Assembly (NCBI GenBank): GCA_029884335.1
Contig: JAOUIA010000011.1
Span: forward strand, 1 to 64,000
Direction of reading: 5' to 3'
Source: Betaproteobacteria bacterium
Lineage (GTDB): Bacteria > Pseudomonadota > Gammaproteobacteria > Burkholderiales > Casimicrobiaceae
Length of the DNA: 64,000 nt
Under the pieces are notes generated by a model. That model worked only from the letters and a program-made list of their open reading frames with translations, was not told the origin of the DNA and made no database searches. A program made the position numbers and the translations under genes. Below, one piece after another: positions 17,058 through 26,869 of the stretch (within the stretch, counting starts at the first letter, position 1; each line of letters starts with the position of its first letter).

Positions 17058-18193
17058 CGCGAGCGCGCTCCGGCGTCGGCGATCGCGCGACGGAACGCGC
17101 CCTCCATGCGGTCGAGCATCCGCTCGATGCCGTAGCGCGGCGCGACGAACGCGAACGCGCGGCCGGCCTGCGCCGCGCCGCGCGCGGGATCGTCCAGCAG
17201 CGCGTCGAGCGCGGCGGCGAGCGCCGCAGGACTCTCGCGGGGGACGACCGTCGCGGTGTCGCCGTCGCGCGCGATCTCGGGAATCGCGCCCGCGTCGGTG
17301 GTGACGACGGGGACGCGGGCGAACATCGCCTGCAGCAGCGCCTGCGGCACACCCTCGTTGGCGTACGACGGCAGCGCGACCACGTCGAGCGCGGCGAGCC
17401 AGGGCGCGACGTCGTGCTGCTGGCCGGCGAAGGTCACGCGGTCGCCGAGGCCGAGCGAGCGCACCTGCGCCTCGAGCGCCTCGCGCTGCGGCCCGTCGCC
17501 GACGACGACGAGCCGCGCATCGCCGCGGCGCATGCGCGACAGCGCCTCGACGAGGTGGCGGTGGCCCTTCCAGCTGCGCAGCGTGGCGACGATGCCCACC
17601 AGCGGCGCGTCGGCGGGAAGGCCGAGCGCCCGCCGCGCGTCACGCTTCGCGATGGAGCCGTAGCGCGCCGCGTCGATGCCCGTCGGCACCGACTCGACGC
17701 GATCCGGATCGAGGCCGTTGTCGCGCACGAGCTGCTCGCGCAGCGCCTCACCGGTGGTGATCGTGCGCACCGTCGCGCGGCGGTAGAGCCAGCGCGTCGC
17801 CGGGTCGTCGGGCACCGCGACCGACACGTGGCGCGTGCGGACCAGCGCAGGTGCGCGGCGCCCGCGCGCGCGCAGCCACGCGCAGGCCAGCGCGGCGAGC
17901 CAGCTGTCGGTCGAGCTGTGCGCGTTGACGACGTCGAACTGCCCTTGCGCCAGCGCGCGCGTCATGGCGACGAGGCCGGCAGGGCGCTTGCGGCCGATCG
18001 GCAGCGCGGTGACGGGCACGCGAAAGCGCGGCGCCTCCTCGACGATGCGCGAGCCTGCCGCCGCCAGCAGCACGACGTCGTGGCCGCGCGCGCGCATGCC
18101 GGCCGCTTCGGTGAGGATGCGGATCTCCTGGCCGCCCCAGCCCGCGGACGCCTCGGTGTGTGCCACCGACAGCGGCGGCGACGCCGGCCCCAC
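17054..18193 (-). CDS. GT4-family glycosyltransferase
   Basis: A 379-residue GT-B enzyme. The N-terminal domain carries the acceptor-side glycine motif WGGQEIRI (19-26) and [12 protein letters not shown]. The C-terminal domain has [24 protein letters not shown] and [30 protein letters not shown], where Glu and the following helix are the nucleotide-sugar site (E-x7 type). It probably adds a sugar to the LPS core or a lipid-linked glycan at the inner face of the membrane. The GTG start lies 3 bases after the msbA stop and the gene is coupled to DUF4254 downstream. Confidence 0.88.
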   Translation of the reverse strand: MGPASPPLSVAHTEASAGWGGQEIRILTEAAGMRARGHDVVLLAAAGSRIVEEAPRFRVPVTALPIGRKRPAGLVAMTRALAQGQFDVVNAHSSTDSWLAALACAWLRARGRRAPALVRTRHVSVAVPDDPATRWLYRRATVRTITTGEALREQLVRDNGLDPDRVESVPTGIDAARYGSIAKRDARRALGLPADAPLVGIVATLRSWKGHRHLVEALSRMRRGDARLVVVGDGPQREALEAQVRSLGLGDRVTFAGQQHDVAPWLAALDVVALPSYANEGVPQALLQAMFARVPVVTTDAGAIPEIARDGDTATVVPRESPAALAAALDALLDDPARGAAQAGRAFAFVAPRYGIERMLDRMEGAFRRAIADAGARSR

Positions 18194-18196
18194 CGC

Positions 18197-19957
18197 CTAC
18201 CCGGGCGCGTCGGCGCCGTAGCTTTCGCCTGCCGCGCCGAACTGGATGCGGTGGAGGCGCGCGTAGAGGCCGCCGCGCGCGAGGAGCTCGGCGTGCGTGC
18301 CCTGCTCGACGACGCGGCCGGCGTCGAGCACGACGATGCGGTCGGCGTGCTCGATGGTGGACAGCCGGTGCGCGATCACGAGCGTGGTGCGCCCCCGCAT
18401 CAACCCGTCGAGCGCCTCCTGCACCTGCCGCTCCGACTCGGAGTCGAGCGCGGAGGTGGCCTCGTCGAGGATGAGGATAGGCGCGTCCTTGAGGATCGCG
18501 CGCGCGATCGCGATGCGCTGGCGCTGGCCGCCCGACAGGCGCACGCCCTGCTCGCCGACCATTGTCGCGAAGCCCTCCGGCAGCTCGCGGATGAAGTCGA
18601 GCGCGTGCGCCGCCTCCGCCGCGCGCTCGATCGCCTCCTGCGGCGCGCCGGCCATGGCGCCGTAGGCGATGTTCGCCGCGATCGTGTCGTCGAACAGCAG
18701 CACGTCCTGCGACACCAGCGCGATCTGCGCGCGCAGCGACGCGGTGGTGAGCGTCGTGACGTCGTGGCCGTCGACGAACAGGCGGCCGGCGGTGGGCTCG
18801 TAGAAGCGCGGCAGCAGCATGACGAGCGAGCTCTTGCCGCTGCCCGAAGGCCCGACGAGCGCGACGGTCTCCCCGGGGGCGATGCCGAGCGTGACGTCGG
18901 TCAGCGCCTCGCGCTCGAGGCCGGGGTAGCGCATCGACACGCGGTCGAAGCGCAGCGCGCCCTTCGCGCGCCCGAGGTCGACCGTTCCCTCGTCGCGCTC
19001 CTCCTCGCGGTCGAGCAGGCCGAACAGGCTCTCGGCGGCGGCGAGCCCGCGCTGGATCTGCGCGTTGATGCCGGAGAGCGACTTCAGCCGCTCGAGCAGC
19101 GTGACCAGCGCCACCGTGTACGAGGCGAACGTGGCGAAGTCGAGCGCGCCCGCCTCGCTTTGCGCCAGCGCCGCCCAGACGATGAAGCCGACGGCCAGCG
19201 CGGCGAGGATCTGGGTGATCGGCGAGCTCGCTGCGCCCGCCGACGACTGCTTGGTCATCGAGTTGCGCAACCGGTTGGCCGCCGCCACCGCGCGCTCGCG
19301 CTCGTAGGCTTCGCCGCCGAAGACGCGCACGACGCGGTGGCCGCCGATCATCTCCTCGAGGACGTGCGTCAGCGAGCCGGTGCGCGACTGGATGTCGCGC
19401 GCGAGCCGGCGCAGCCGCTTGCTGAAGTAGCGGATGACCACGCCCACGATCGGCAGGACGACCAGCGTGAACAGCGTGAGCTGCCAGTTGAGCCACATCA
19501 TCCAGCCGAAGCTCGCGGCGATGGCGAGCGAGCTGCGAATGGCCACCGTGATCGTGCCGGAGGCCGCGCTGGCGAGCTGGTGCGCGTCGAACGTCACCTT
19601 CGACTGCACGACGCCGGACGCGTTCTGGTCGTAGTAGCTCGTCGGCAGCCGGAGCAGCTTGTCGATCAGCTCGCGGCGCAGGTCGAACACCACGCGGTGG
19701 CCGGTCCACGCCATGCCGTACTCGGAGACGTACGAGCCGACGCCGCGGAAGACGAACACCGCCACCACCGCGAGCGGCAGGTAGCGCGTCATCTCCGAGT
19801 CGGGGTTCTGGAAGTTGCGGATGATCGGGATGACGAGCCAGGCCATGACGAGGTCGCCGGCGGCGACGATCACCATGCCGGCGAAGGCGATCGCGAACGC
19901 CCACCAGTACGGGCGCACGTAGCGCAGCAGGCGGCGGTAGAGGTGCGCTCCGGCCAT
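18197..19957 (-). CDS. msbA: Lipid A-core flippase, ABC transporter
   Basis: A half-transporter of 586 residues (E. coli MsbA has 582) that flips lipid A-core across the inner membrane. Six transmembrane helices fill about residues 20-320. The nucleotide-binding domain has Walker A GPSGSGKSS near 365-375, Q-loop VSQDVLLF, signature LSGGQRQRIAIARA, Walker B ILILDEATSALDSESE and the switch histidine IAHRLST. The ATG at 19957 gives a conventional N-terminus. It lies in the middle of a run of LPS glycosyltransferase genes with gaps of 3-8 bases, so one transcript is likely. Confidence 0.95.
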   Translation of the reverse strand: MAGAHLYRRLLRYVRPYWWAFAIAFAGMVIVAAGDLVMAWLVIPIIRNFQNPDSEMTRYLPLAVVAVFVFRGVGSYVSEYGMAWTGHRVVFDLRRELIDKLLRLPTSYYDQNASGVVQSKVTFDAHQLASAASGTITVAIRSSLAIAASFGWMMWLNWQLTLFTLVVLPIVGVVIRYFSKRLRRLARDIQSRTGSLTHVLEEMIGGHRVVRVFGGEAYERERAVAAANRLRNSMTKQSSAGAASSPITQILAALAVGFIVWAALAQSEAGALDFATFASYTVALVTLLERLKSLSGINAQIQRGLAAAESLFGLLDREEERDEGTVDLGRAKGALRFDRVSMRYPGLEREALTDVTLGIAPGETVALVGPSGSGKSSLVMLLPRFYEPTAGRLFVDGHDVTTLTTASLRAQIALVSQDVLLFDDTIAANIAYGAMAGAPQEAIERAAEAAHALDFIRELPEGFATMVGEQGVRLSGGQRQRIAIARAILKDAPILILDEATSALDSESERQVQEALDGLMRGRTTLVIAHRLSTIEHADRIVVLDAGRVVEQGTHAELLARGGLYARLHRIQFGAAGESYGADAPG

Positions 19958-19965
19958 GGCCCTGC

Positions 19966-21267
19966 TCAGTCGCGCGGCTTCCCGCCGTCGCCGGGCGTTG
20001 CCGCGGGCGGCGCTTCGGCCTGCTCCGCAGGCGGCGCGGGCGCAGGCGCGTCGGGCTCCCCGCGCGGGGCGACCTGCTCGGCCCACGCCTTGCGGTGCGC
20101 GGCGAGCTTGCGCTCGGAGTCGCTCTTCTGCTGGCGCACGCTCGACTCGAGCAGCTCCTTGTAGATCAGCACCAGCTCCAGCGTCATCGCGTCCGGCGTG
20201 AGCGGCAGCGCGGCCGCCCGCGCGTTCGCCCCCATGCGCGCGCGCGTGTCGGCGTCGAGCAGCGTGCGCATCTCCTGCGCGAGCAGCGGCGCGCTGCCGG
20301 CCGGGCAGGCGAAGCCGGCGCCCTTCGGCACGACGAGCTCGGCGGCGCCGGACTTCGTGCTGGTCACGACCGGCAGCCCGCAGGCCATCGCCTCGAGCGC
20401 GGCGTTCGGGAACGGGTCGTAGAGCGTGGGCAGCACGAACGCGTCGGCGGCGCCGAAGTAGGGCTTGGGGTCGGCCTGCGCTCCGGCCAGCGTGACGCGC
20501 CCGCCGACGCCCAGCCGCTGCGCCAGCGCGCGGTAGCGCTCGAGGTGCTTGTCGCGGCCGACGACGACGAGGTGCGCCGGCGGCGGCAGCTCGGCGAGGG
20601 CCTCGATCGCCGTGGCGACCCCCTTGCGTTCGTAACCCGAGCCGACGAGCAGGAACACGACGGCCTCGGGCGCGATGCCGAGCTTCTCGCGCAGCGGCGC
20701 GCGGTGCACGGCGAGCGCCGGGCTGAACGCCTTCGCGTCGACGGCGTTGTAGACGACGCGCAGCTTCTCGTCGGGCACGGCGAAGCGAGCGCGGATCTCG
20801 TCGCGCACCATCGCCGAGTTGCAGATCACCGCCTGCAGCCACGGGCTGGAGAAGAGCGCTCGCTCGGTCGCCAGCACGTAGCGGTGCCAGGGACTGAGGC
20901 GCATCGCCAGCCGCTGCAGCGCACCGGCGCGGCGCGAGCGCTCCTCCAGCCAGACCGCGTGCACGCCGTCGCCGGCGCGGTAGACGTCGCAGCACAGCAC
21001 GCGCTCGTGCGACTGCACGAGGTCGAGCTTGGCGCGTCCGACTTCGCGCGTGACCGCGCGCGCGAAACCCCAGTCGCGCCACAGCCGGCCGACGTGGAAC
21101 GGGTCGACGATGTGCGGCTCGATCAGCTGCAGGCGCGTCTTCGGCCACTCGCGCGTGTACAGCGTGATCGCGACGTTGCGCTCGAGCAGCGCTTCGAGCG
21201 CGCCTTCGACGAAGCGCTCCGCCCCGCCGAACGGCGTGTAGCGCTGGCGGATGATGGCGAGCCGCAT
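19966..21267 (-). CDS. WaaG-like GT4 glycosyltransferase of LPS core
   Basis: A 433-residue glycosyltransferase similar to LPS core glucosyltransferases. The N-terminus MRLAIIRQRYTPFGGAERF has the acceptor glycine motif of the WaaG group. The donor site includes LLVGSGYERKG, VVGRDKHLERY and DPFPNAALEAMACGLPVVTS with the expected Glu. After the catalytic fold ends (about residue 375) there is a Lys/Arg-rich helical stretch and a Pro/Ala/Glu-rich tail of about 40 residues that looks disordered and is unusual for WaaG. Start is the ATG three bases after the heptosyltransferase stop; a GTG six bases earlier is possible. Confidence 0.88.
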   Translation of the reverse strand: MRLAIIRQRYTPFGGAERFVEGALEALLERNVAITLYTREWPKTRLQLIEPHIVDPFHVGRLWRDWGFARAVTREVGRAKLDLVQSHERVLCCDVYRAGDGVHAVWLEERSRRAGALQRLAMRLSPWHRYVLATERALFSSPWLQAVICNSAMVRDEIRARFAVPDEKLRVVYNAVDAKAFSPALAVHRAPLREKLGIAPEAVVFLLVGSGYERKGVATAIEALAELPPPAHLVVVGRDKHLERYRALAQRLGVGGRVTLAGAQADPKPYFGAADAFVLPTLYDPFPNAALEAMACGLPVVTSTKSGAAELVVPKGAGFACPAGSAPLLAQEMRTLLDADTRARMGANARAAALPLTPDAMTLELVLIYKELLESSVRQQKSDSERKLAAHRKAWAEQVAPRGEPDAPAPAPPAEQAEAPPAATPGDGGKPRD

Positions 21268-21269
21268 CG

Positions 21270-23433
<2,164 letters not shown>

Positions 23434-23462
23434 CGGGCCCGCCAGCCGAGCCGGGGGCGGCC

Positions 23463-24032
23463 ATGGGCGCGAAGCCAGGCGAGCGCAGGGTCCAGATCCT
23501 GCGCACACTCGCGACGATGCTCGAGAGCCCGCGCGGCGAGAAGATCACGACCGCCGCGCTCGCGGCGCGCCTCGACGTCTCCGAGGCGGCGCTCTATCGC
23601 CACTTCGCCAGCAAGGCGCAGATGTACGAGGGGCTGATCGAGTTCATCGAGACCACGGTCTTCTCGCTGGTCAACAAGATCCAGGCCGAGGGCACCGACG
23701 GCGCGGCGCAGGCCGAGCAGATCGTCGCGATGCTGCTCGGCTTCGCCGAGCGCAACCCCGGCATGACGCGGGTGCTGATCGGCGACGCGCTGGTCAACGA
23801 GGACGAGCGCCTGCAGGCGCGCATGAACCAGCTCTACGACAAGCTGGAGGCGAGCCTGCGCCAGTCGATCCGCGTGGCGCAGATGGCCAACGGCTGGCGC
23901 GGCGACGCGAACGCCGACGCCGCGGTGCTGTTCGCGTTCGTCATGGGCCGCTGGCAGCTCTACGCCAAGTCCGGCTTCAAGCGCCTGCCGCAGGACGGCT
24001 GGGACCTGGCGCGCAAGTTCCTGTTTGCGTGA
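23463..24032 (+). CDS. slmA: Nucleoid occlusion factor SlmA (TetR family)
   Basis: A DNA-binding protein that blocks FtsZ assembly over the nucleoid. The 189-residue product has the TetR helix-turn-helix ITTAALAARLDVSEAALYRHFASKAQMYEGLIEF at about 25-60, followed by the SlmA ligand domain ending in WDLARKFLF. Alignment by eye to E. coli SlmA is good along the full length. It lies behind argB, its usual place in betaproteobacteria. Its stop overlaps the GTG of a secreted hypothetical protein. Confidence 0.93.
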   Translation: MGAKPGERRVQILRTLATMLESPRGEKITTAALAARLDVSEAALYRHFASKAQMYEGLIEFIETTVFSLVNKIQAEGTDGAAQAEQIVAMLLGFAERNPGMTRVLIGDALVNEDERLQARMNQLYDKLEASLRQSIRVAQMANGWRGDANADAAVLFAFVMGRWQLYAKSGFKRLPQDGWDLARKFLFA

Positions 24033-25009
24033 CGCACGTGGGCCGCATCGCGCGATTGCTGCTCTTCGCCGCCGTTGCGCCGTGGTGCGGCGAGGCGCTC
24101 GCGCAGGCGCGCGCCGGCGACGCGGACGCGGTCGCGCCCTCGCCGCACGCAGCGGCGTTCGCGCGCCTCGAGGAGGCGGTCGCGCAGAAGGTGGTCGGCG
24201 CCGACGACGCGCCGAGCCGCTACGTCTCCGGCCGGCTGTCCGGCTTCGACGTCGGCGCGCAGGCGCGCGACTACGCCGCGGCGCTCGCGCTCGCGCCGAA
24301 GGAGCCGCTGTACATGGCGAGCCTCGCCGACGCCTGCATGCGCCCCGCGTCGCCGCAGCCGGACCAGTGCGGCGGCCGCGATCCGGTGGCGTACTTCGCC
24401 TCGCGCGATGCCGACAACGCGGTGCCGTGGCTGCTGCAGGCGGAGCGCGCGCGGCGGCGCAACGCCGCGGGCGCGCTCGCCGACAACCTCGAGCGCGCCG
24501 CGCGCTCGTCGCGCTACGACGACTACGGCGGCCGGGCGGGGGCGATCTGGTGGACGGTGCTCTCTCGCGTGGCCGGCCCCGCCGACCGCGCGGCGGCGGC
24601 GCTCTACGCGATGACGGTGCCGTCGGGCAGCGGCACGCTGTCGGCGCTCGAGGCGGCCTGCGCGCCGACCACGCGACCGCTGGACGCGCGCATCGCGCCC
24701 GCCTGCGTTCGCCTCGGGGCGCTGATGGCGGAGCGCGCGACGTCGTTCGCCGACCGGCGGGCCGGAGCGCAGATCGCGCAGTCCGCCTCGCCGTCCGATT
24801 CCGGCCGCGCGCTCGCGCAGGCGAGCGCGCGCGAGGTCGTCGCGGCGCAGGAGCGCTGTCGCGACGCGCGCGTCGCGCTGGAGAGGCTCGCCGCGGGCGA
24901 CGCCGCTGCGCAGTCGCGCGCGGCATCCGCTGCCGAGCGCTTCCTCGTCGAGCGCGCGCGCGGCGGCGAGTCCGCGGCCTGCGACGCGCTCGCAGCAGCT
25001 CTCCGTTAG
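24029..25009 (+). CDS. Hypothetical secreted protein
   Basis: I do not recognise this 326-residue protein. It has an N-terminal signal peptide (hydrophobic core about 8-24, cleavage likely at ALA-Q). The mature part is Ala/Arg-rich and helical, with short repeats spaced like TPR or Sel1 units (AALALAPKEPLYMASLADACM, VPWLLQAERARRRN) and several cysteines that may form disulfides in the periplasm (CMRPASPQPDQC, ACAPTTRPLDARIAPAC). The GTG start overlaps the slmA stop by 4 bases. Its stop codon TAG lies on the left end of the MITE-like element. Confidence 0.7.
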   Translation: MTHVGRIARLLLFAAVAPWCGEALAQARAGDADAVAPSPHAAAFARLEEAVAQKVVGADDAPSRYVSGRLSGFDVGAQARDYAAALALAPKEPLYMASLADACMRPASPQPDQCGGRDPVAYFASRDADNAVPWLLQAERARRRNAAGALADNLERAARSSRYDDYGGRAGAIWWTVLSRVAGPADRAAAALYAMTVPSGSGTLSALEAACAPTTRPLDARIAPACVRLGALMAERATSFADRRAGAQIAQSASPSDSGRALAQASAREVVAAQERCRDARVALERLAAGDAAAQSRAASAAERFLVERARGGESAACDALAAALR

Positions 25010-25197
25010 TGTCCCGTACCGGAAGTTCCTTGCACAAGGACGAACGAGAAATGACGCGCTGCATTGTTGCCGGTCTTGCGGGTATTCGCGATACCCGCTG
25101 CGCCCGGCGTCGCGCAGCGCGCCATTTTCGTCGTCCTTGCGCGAGCGCAGGTGGTTGCTGCGCTGCGATGTGGCAAGGAACTTCCGGTACGGGACAC
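25009..25197. mobile_element. MITE-like element, copy 1 (about 189 bp)
   Basis: A non-coding element with perfect terminal inverted repeats of 25 bases beginning GTGTCCCGTACCGG, flanked on both sides by TA (25007-25008 and 25198-25199). A TA duplication is what IS630/Tc1-mariner-type transposition leaves. The middle holds a second palindrome, GCGGGTAT paired with ATACCCGC. The left TA plus the element's first G forms the TAG stop codon of the gene at 24029; the next gene starts 11 bases past the right TIR. A second copy lies at 51652-51841 in the same arrangement. The open frames inside it are not real genes. Confidence 0.8.
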
Positions 25198-25208
25198 TAG
25201 CCGCTCGC

Positions 25209-25688
25209 GTGGCTGCGCCCGACGGATCGCCGCTCGCCGGCGTCCACGCATTCCGCTTCGAGGTGACGAGCGCGTCGATCGACGGCAACGGCCACGTCAA
25301 CAACCTCGAGTACCTGCGCTGGATGCAGGAGGTGGCCATCGCGCACTCCGCGGCGGCCGGCTGGCCGATGGATCGCTACGCCGCCGAGGGCACGGCGTGG
25401 GTCGTGCGCAAGCACGCGATCGAGTACGTGCGCCCGGCGTTCGCCGGCGAGCGGCTCGTCGCGCTGACCTGGGTCGAGGGCTTCCGCGCGCACGTCTCGC
25501 CGCGCGGCTACCTGTTCTGGCGCGAGCGCGACCGCGCGGTCGTCGCGAAGGCGCAGACGCTGTGGGTCTACGTCGACGCCGCGACCGGGCGTCCGGCGAA
25601 GGTCCCCGCGGCGTTCCGGGAATGCTTCGACCTCGTGCGCGGCGAGGACGCGGTGCTGGACGCGCTTGCGGCCTGGAGTCCGGGCTAG
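25209..25688 (+). CDS. Acyl-CoA thioesterase, hotdog fold (4HBT)
   Basis: A 159-residue single hotdog-domain protein. The signature DGNGHVNNLEYLRWMQE (about 22-38) is the 4HBT pattern in which the Asn/His and the helix bind the acyl thioester. WVVRKHAIEYVRPAF and TLWVYVDAATGRP are the expected strands. It probably hydrolyses acyl-CoA or acyl-ACP in the cytoplasm; the chain length is not predictable. The GTG start at 25209 has no ordinary ribosome site; only GGGAC inside the MITE end stands 14 bases upstream. The gene is bracketed by the MITE and a REP-type repeat. Confidence 0.85.
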   Translation: MAAPDGSPLAGVHAFRFEVTSASIDGNGHVNNLEYLRWMQEVAIAHSAAAGWPMDRYAAEGTAWVVRKHAIEYVRPAFAGERLVALTWVEGFRAHVSPRGYLFWRERDRAVVAKAQTLWVYVDAATGRPAKVPAAFRECFDLVRGEDAVLDALAAWSPG

Positions 25689-25838
25689 TTGTGAAGTTTC
25701 AGGACGTTGTTTCCGCCCGGCAGGATCTGTCCGCATGAGCGAATCGTCGTCCCCGCGAAGGCGGGGACCCAGCGTCTCGTACGCTCGCAGGTCGCCCTGA
25801 ATGGACGTCACTGGGTCCCCGCCTTCGCGGGGACGACG
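25689..25838. repeat. Composite REP-type inverted repeat, copy 1
   Basis: Arms of 28 bases (25745-25772 and 25811-25838) are perfect reverse complements, beginning CGTCGTCCCCGCG, around a 38-base loop. The stretch before them, starting at the thioesterase stop codon (TTGTGAAGTTTCAGG), is matched in the other orientation next to copy 2. The element would give a very stable RNA hairpin between the thioesterase and the convergent moeB and may end transcription from both sides. Confidence 0.8.
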
Positions 25839-25915
25839 ATGTGTTGTGCCCGTGCCGGTACGTTGCGTTCGTTGCAGGTCGACGTACTACGCCGCGGGGA
25901 GCCCGCCGCAGCGAC

Positions 25916-26680
25916 TCACGCCGGCGCGCCGGGCCGATGCGCGCAGACGGGGCACTGCGGGTCGCGCGGCACGCGCAGTTCGCGCCACTGCGACGACAGC
26001 GCGTCGAACACGAGGAGCCGCCCGGCGAGCGTGCGCCCGGTCCCCGCGATCAGCTTGAGCGCCTCCGCCGCCTGCATGGCGCCGACCACGCCCACCAGCG
26101 GCGCGAACACGCCCATCGTCGCGCAGCGCGTCTCCGCGAGTTCCTCGCCTTCGCCGAACAGGCAGTGGTAGCAAGGCGCGGCGGGGTCGCGCGTGTCGAA
26201 CACGGCGACCTGGCCGTCGAAGCGGACCGCGGCGCCCGACACCAGCGGCTTCGCGGCGGCGACGCACGCGCGATTGATGGCGTGGCGCGTGGAGAAGTTG
26301 TCGGTGCAGTCGAGCACGACGTCGGCTGCGGCCGCGAGAGCGCCCAGCTCGTCCGCGCCCACGCGCCGGCGCAGCGGGACGATGCGTATCGTCGGATTGA
26401 CGGCCGCAAGGCGCCGCGCGGCAGCCTCGACCTTCGGGACCCCGACGTCGGCCAGCGCGAAGAGCAGCTGGCGCTGGAGGTTCGTGAGGTCGACTTCGTC
26501 GTCGTCGACCAGCGTCAGCGTGCCCACGCCCGCGCTGGCGAGGAACTGCGCCGCCGGATTCCCCAGCCCTCCGGCGCCGACGACCAGCGCGTGCGCGGCG
26601 GCGAATCGCTCCTGCGCATCCGTTCCCAGCTCGTCGAGAAGCAGGTGGCGGCTGTAGCGGAGGAGGTGCGAGTCGTCCAT
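25916..26680 (-). CDS. moeB: MoeB/ThiF/HesA-type adenylyltransferase
   Basis: An E1-like enzyme that adenylates the C-terminal glycine of a sulfur-carrier protein such as MoaD or ThiS. The 254-residue product begins MDDSHLLRYSRHLLL like E. coli MoeB (249). It has the ATP loop GAGGLGNP (35-42), DDDEVDLTNLQRQ, DCTDNFSTRHAIN, a catalytic cysteine in ETRCATMG, and two zinc-binding CxxC pairs (CYHC, CPVC). No MoaD, ThiS or other molybdopterin gene is nearby, so which carrier it serves is open. The ATG at 26680 fits the family; 26704 is an alternative. Confidence 0.88.
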   Translation of the reverse strand: MDDSHLLRYSRHLLLDELGTDAQERFAAAHALVVGAGGLGNPAAQFLASAGVGTLTLVDDDEVDLTNLQRQLLFALADVGVPKVEAAARRLAAVNPTIRIVPLRRRVGADELGALAAAADVVLDCTDNFSTRHAINRACVAAAKPLVSGAAVRFDGQVAVFDTRDPAAPCYHCLFGEGEELAETRCATMGVFAPLVGVVGAMQAAEALKLIAGTGRTLAGRLLVFDALSSQWRELRVPRDPQCPVCAHRPGAPA

Positions 26681-26869
26681 CGGGCGCCGGCGTTGCCCGG
26701 GCATTATCGCCCGAACGCTCCCGCGAGGGAGACGCGTTTACCTCGCCGCGCACCGCGCGTTGGACAGCCGGGCGCCGAAGGTTCATCATTTTACGTTGCG
26801 CAGTTTGCGCGGGAGAGTGCGGTCGGGCTCGCGCGCGGGATGCGCAATCGACATCAACGGGGGGTGGTC

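Noticed and set aside
13624-17352. Minus-strand open frame of about 1240 codons over the LPS genes
   Set aside because: It crosses five recognised genes on both strands and its Arg/Ala composition is typical of an out-of-frame reading.
25064-25738. Open frames inside the MITE-like element (and the equivalent near 51708)
   Set aside because: The two copies give similar peptides only because the DNA is repeated; the frames run on into different genes, and there is no ribosome site or transposase motif.
25745-25838. Intrinsic terminator for the thioesterase or moeB
   Set aside because: The stem is very long but lacks a U-run and belongs to a dispersed repeat family, so it is listed as a REP; it may still stop transcription.
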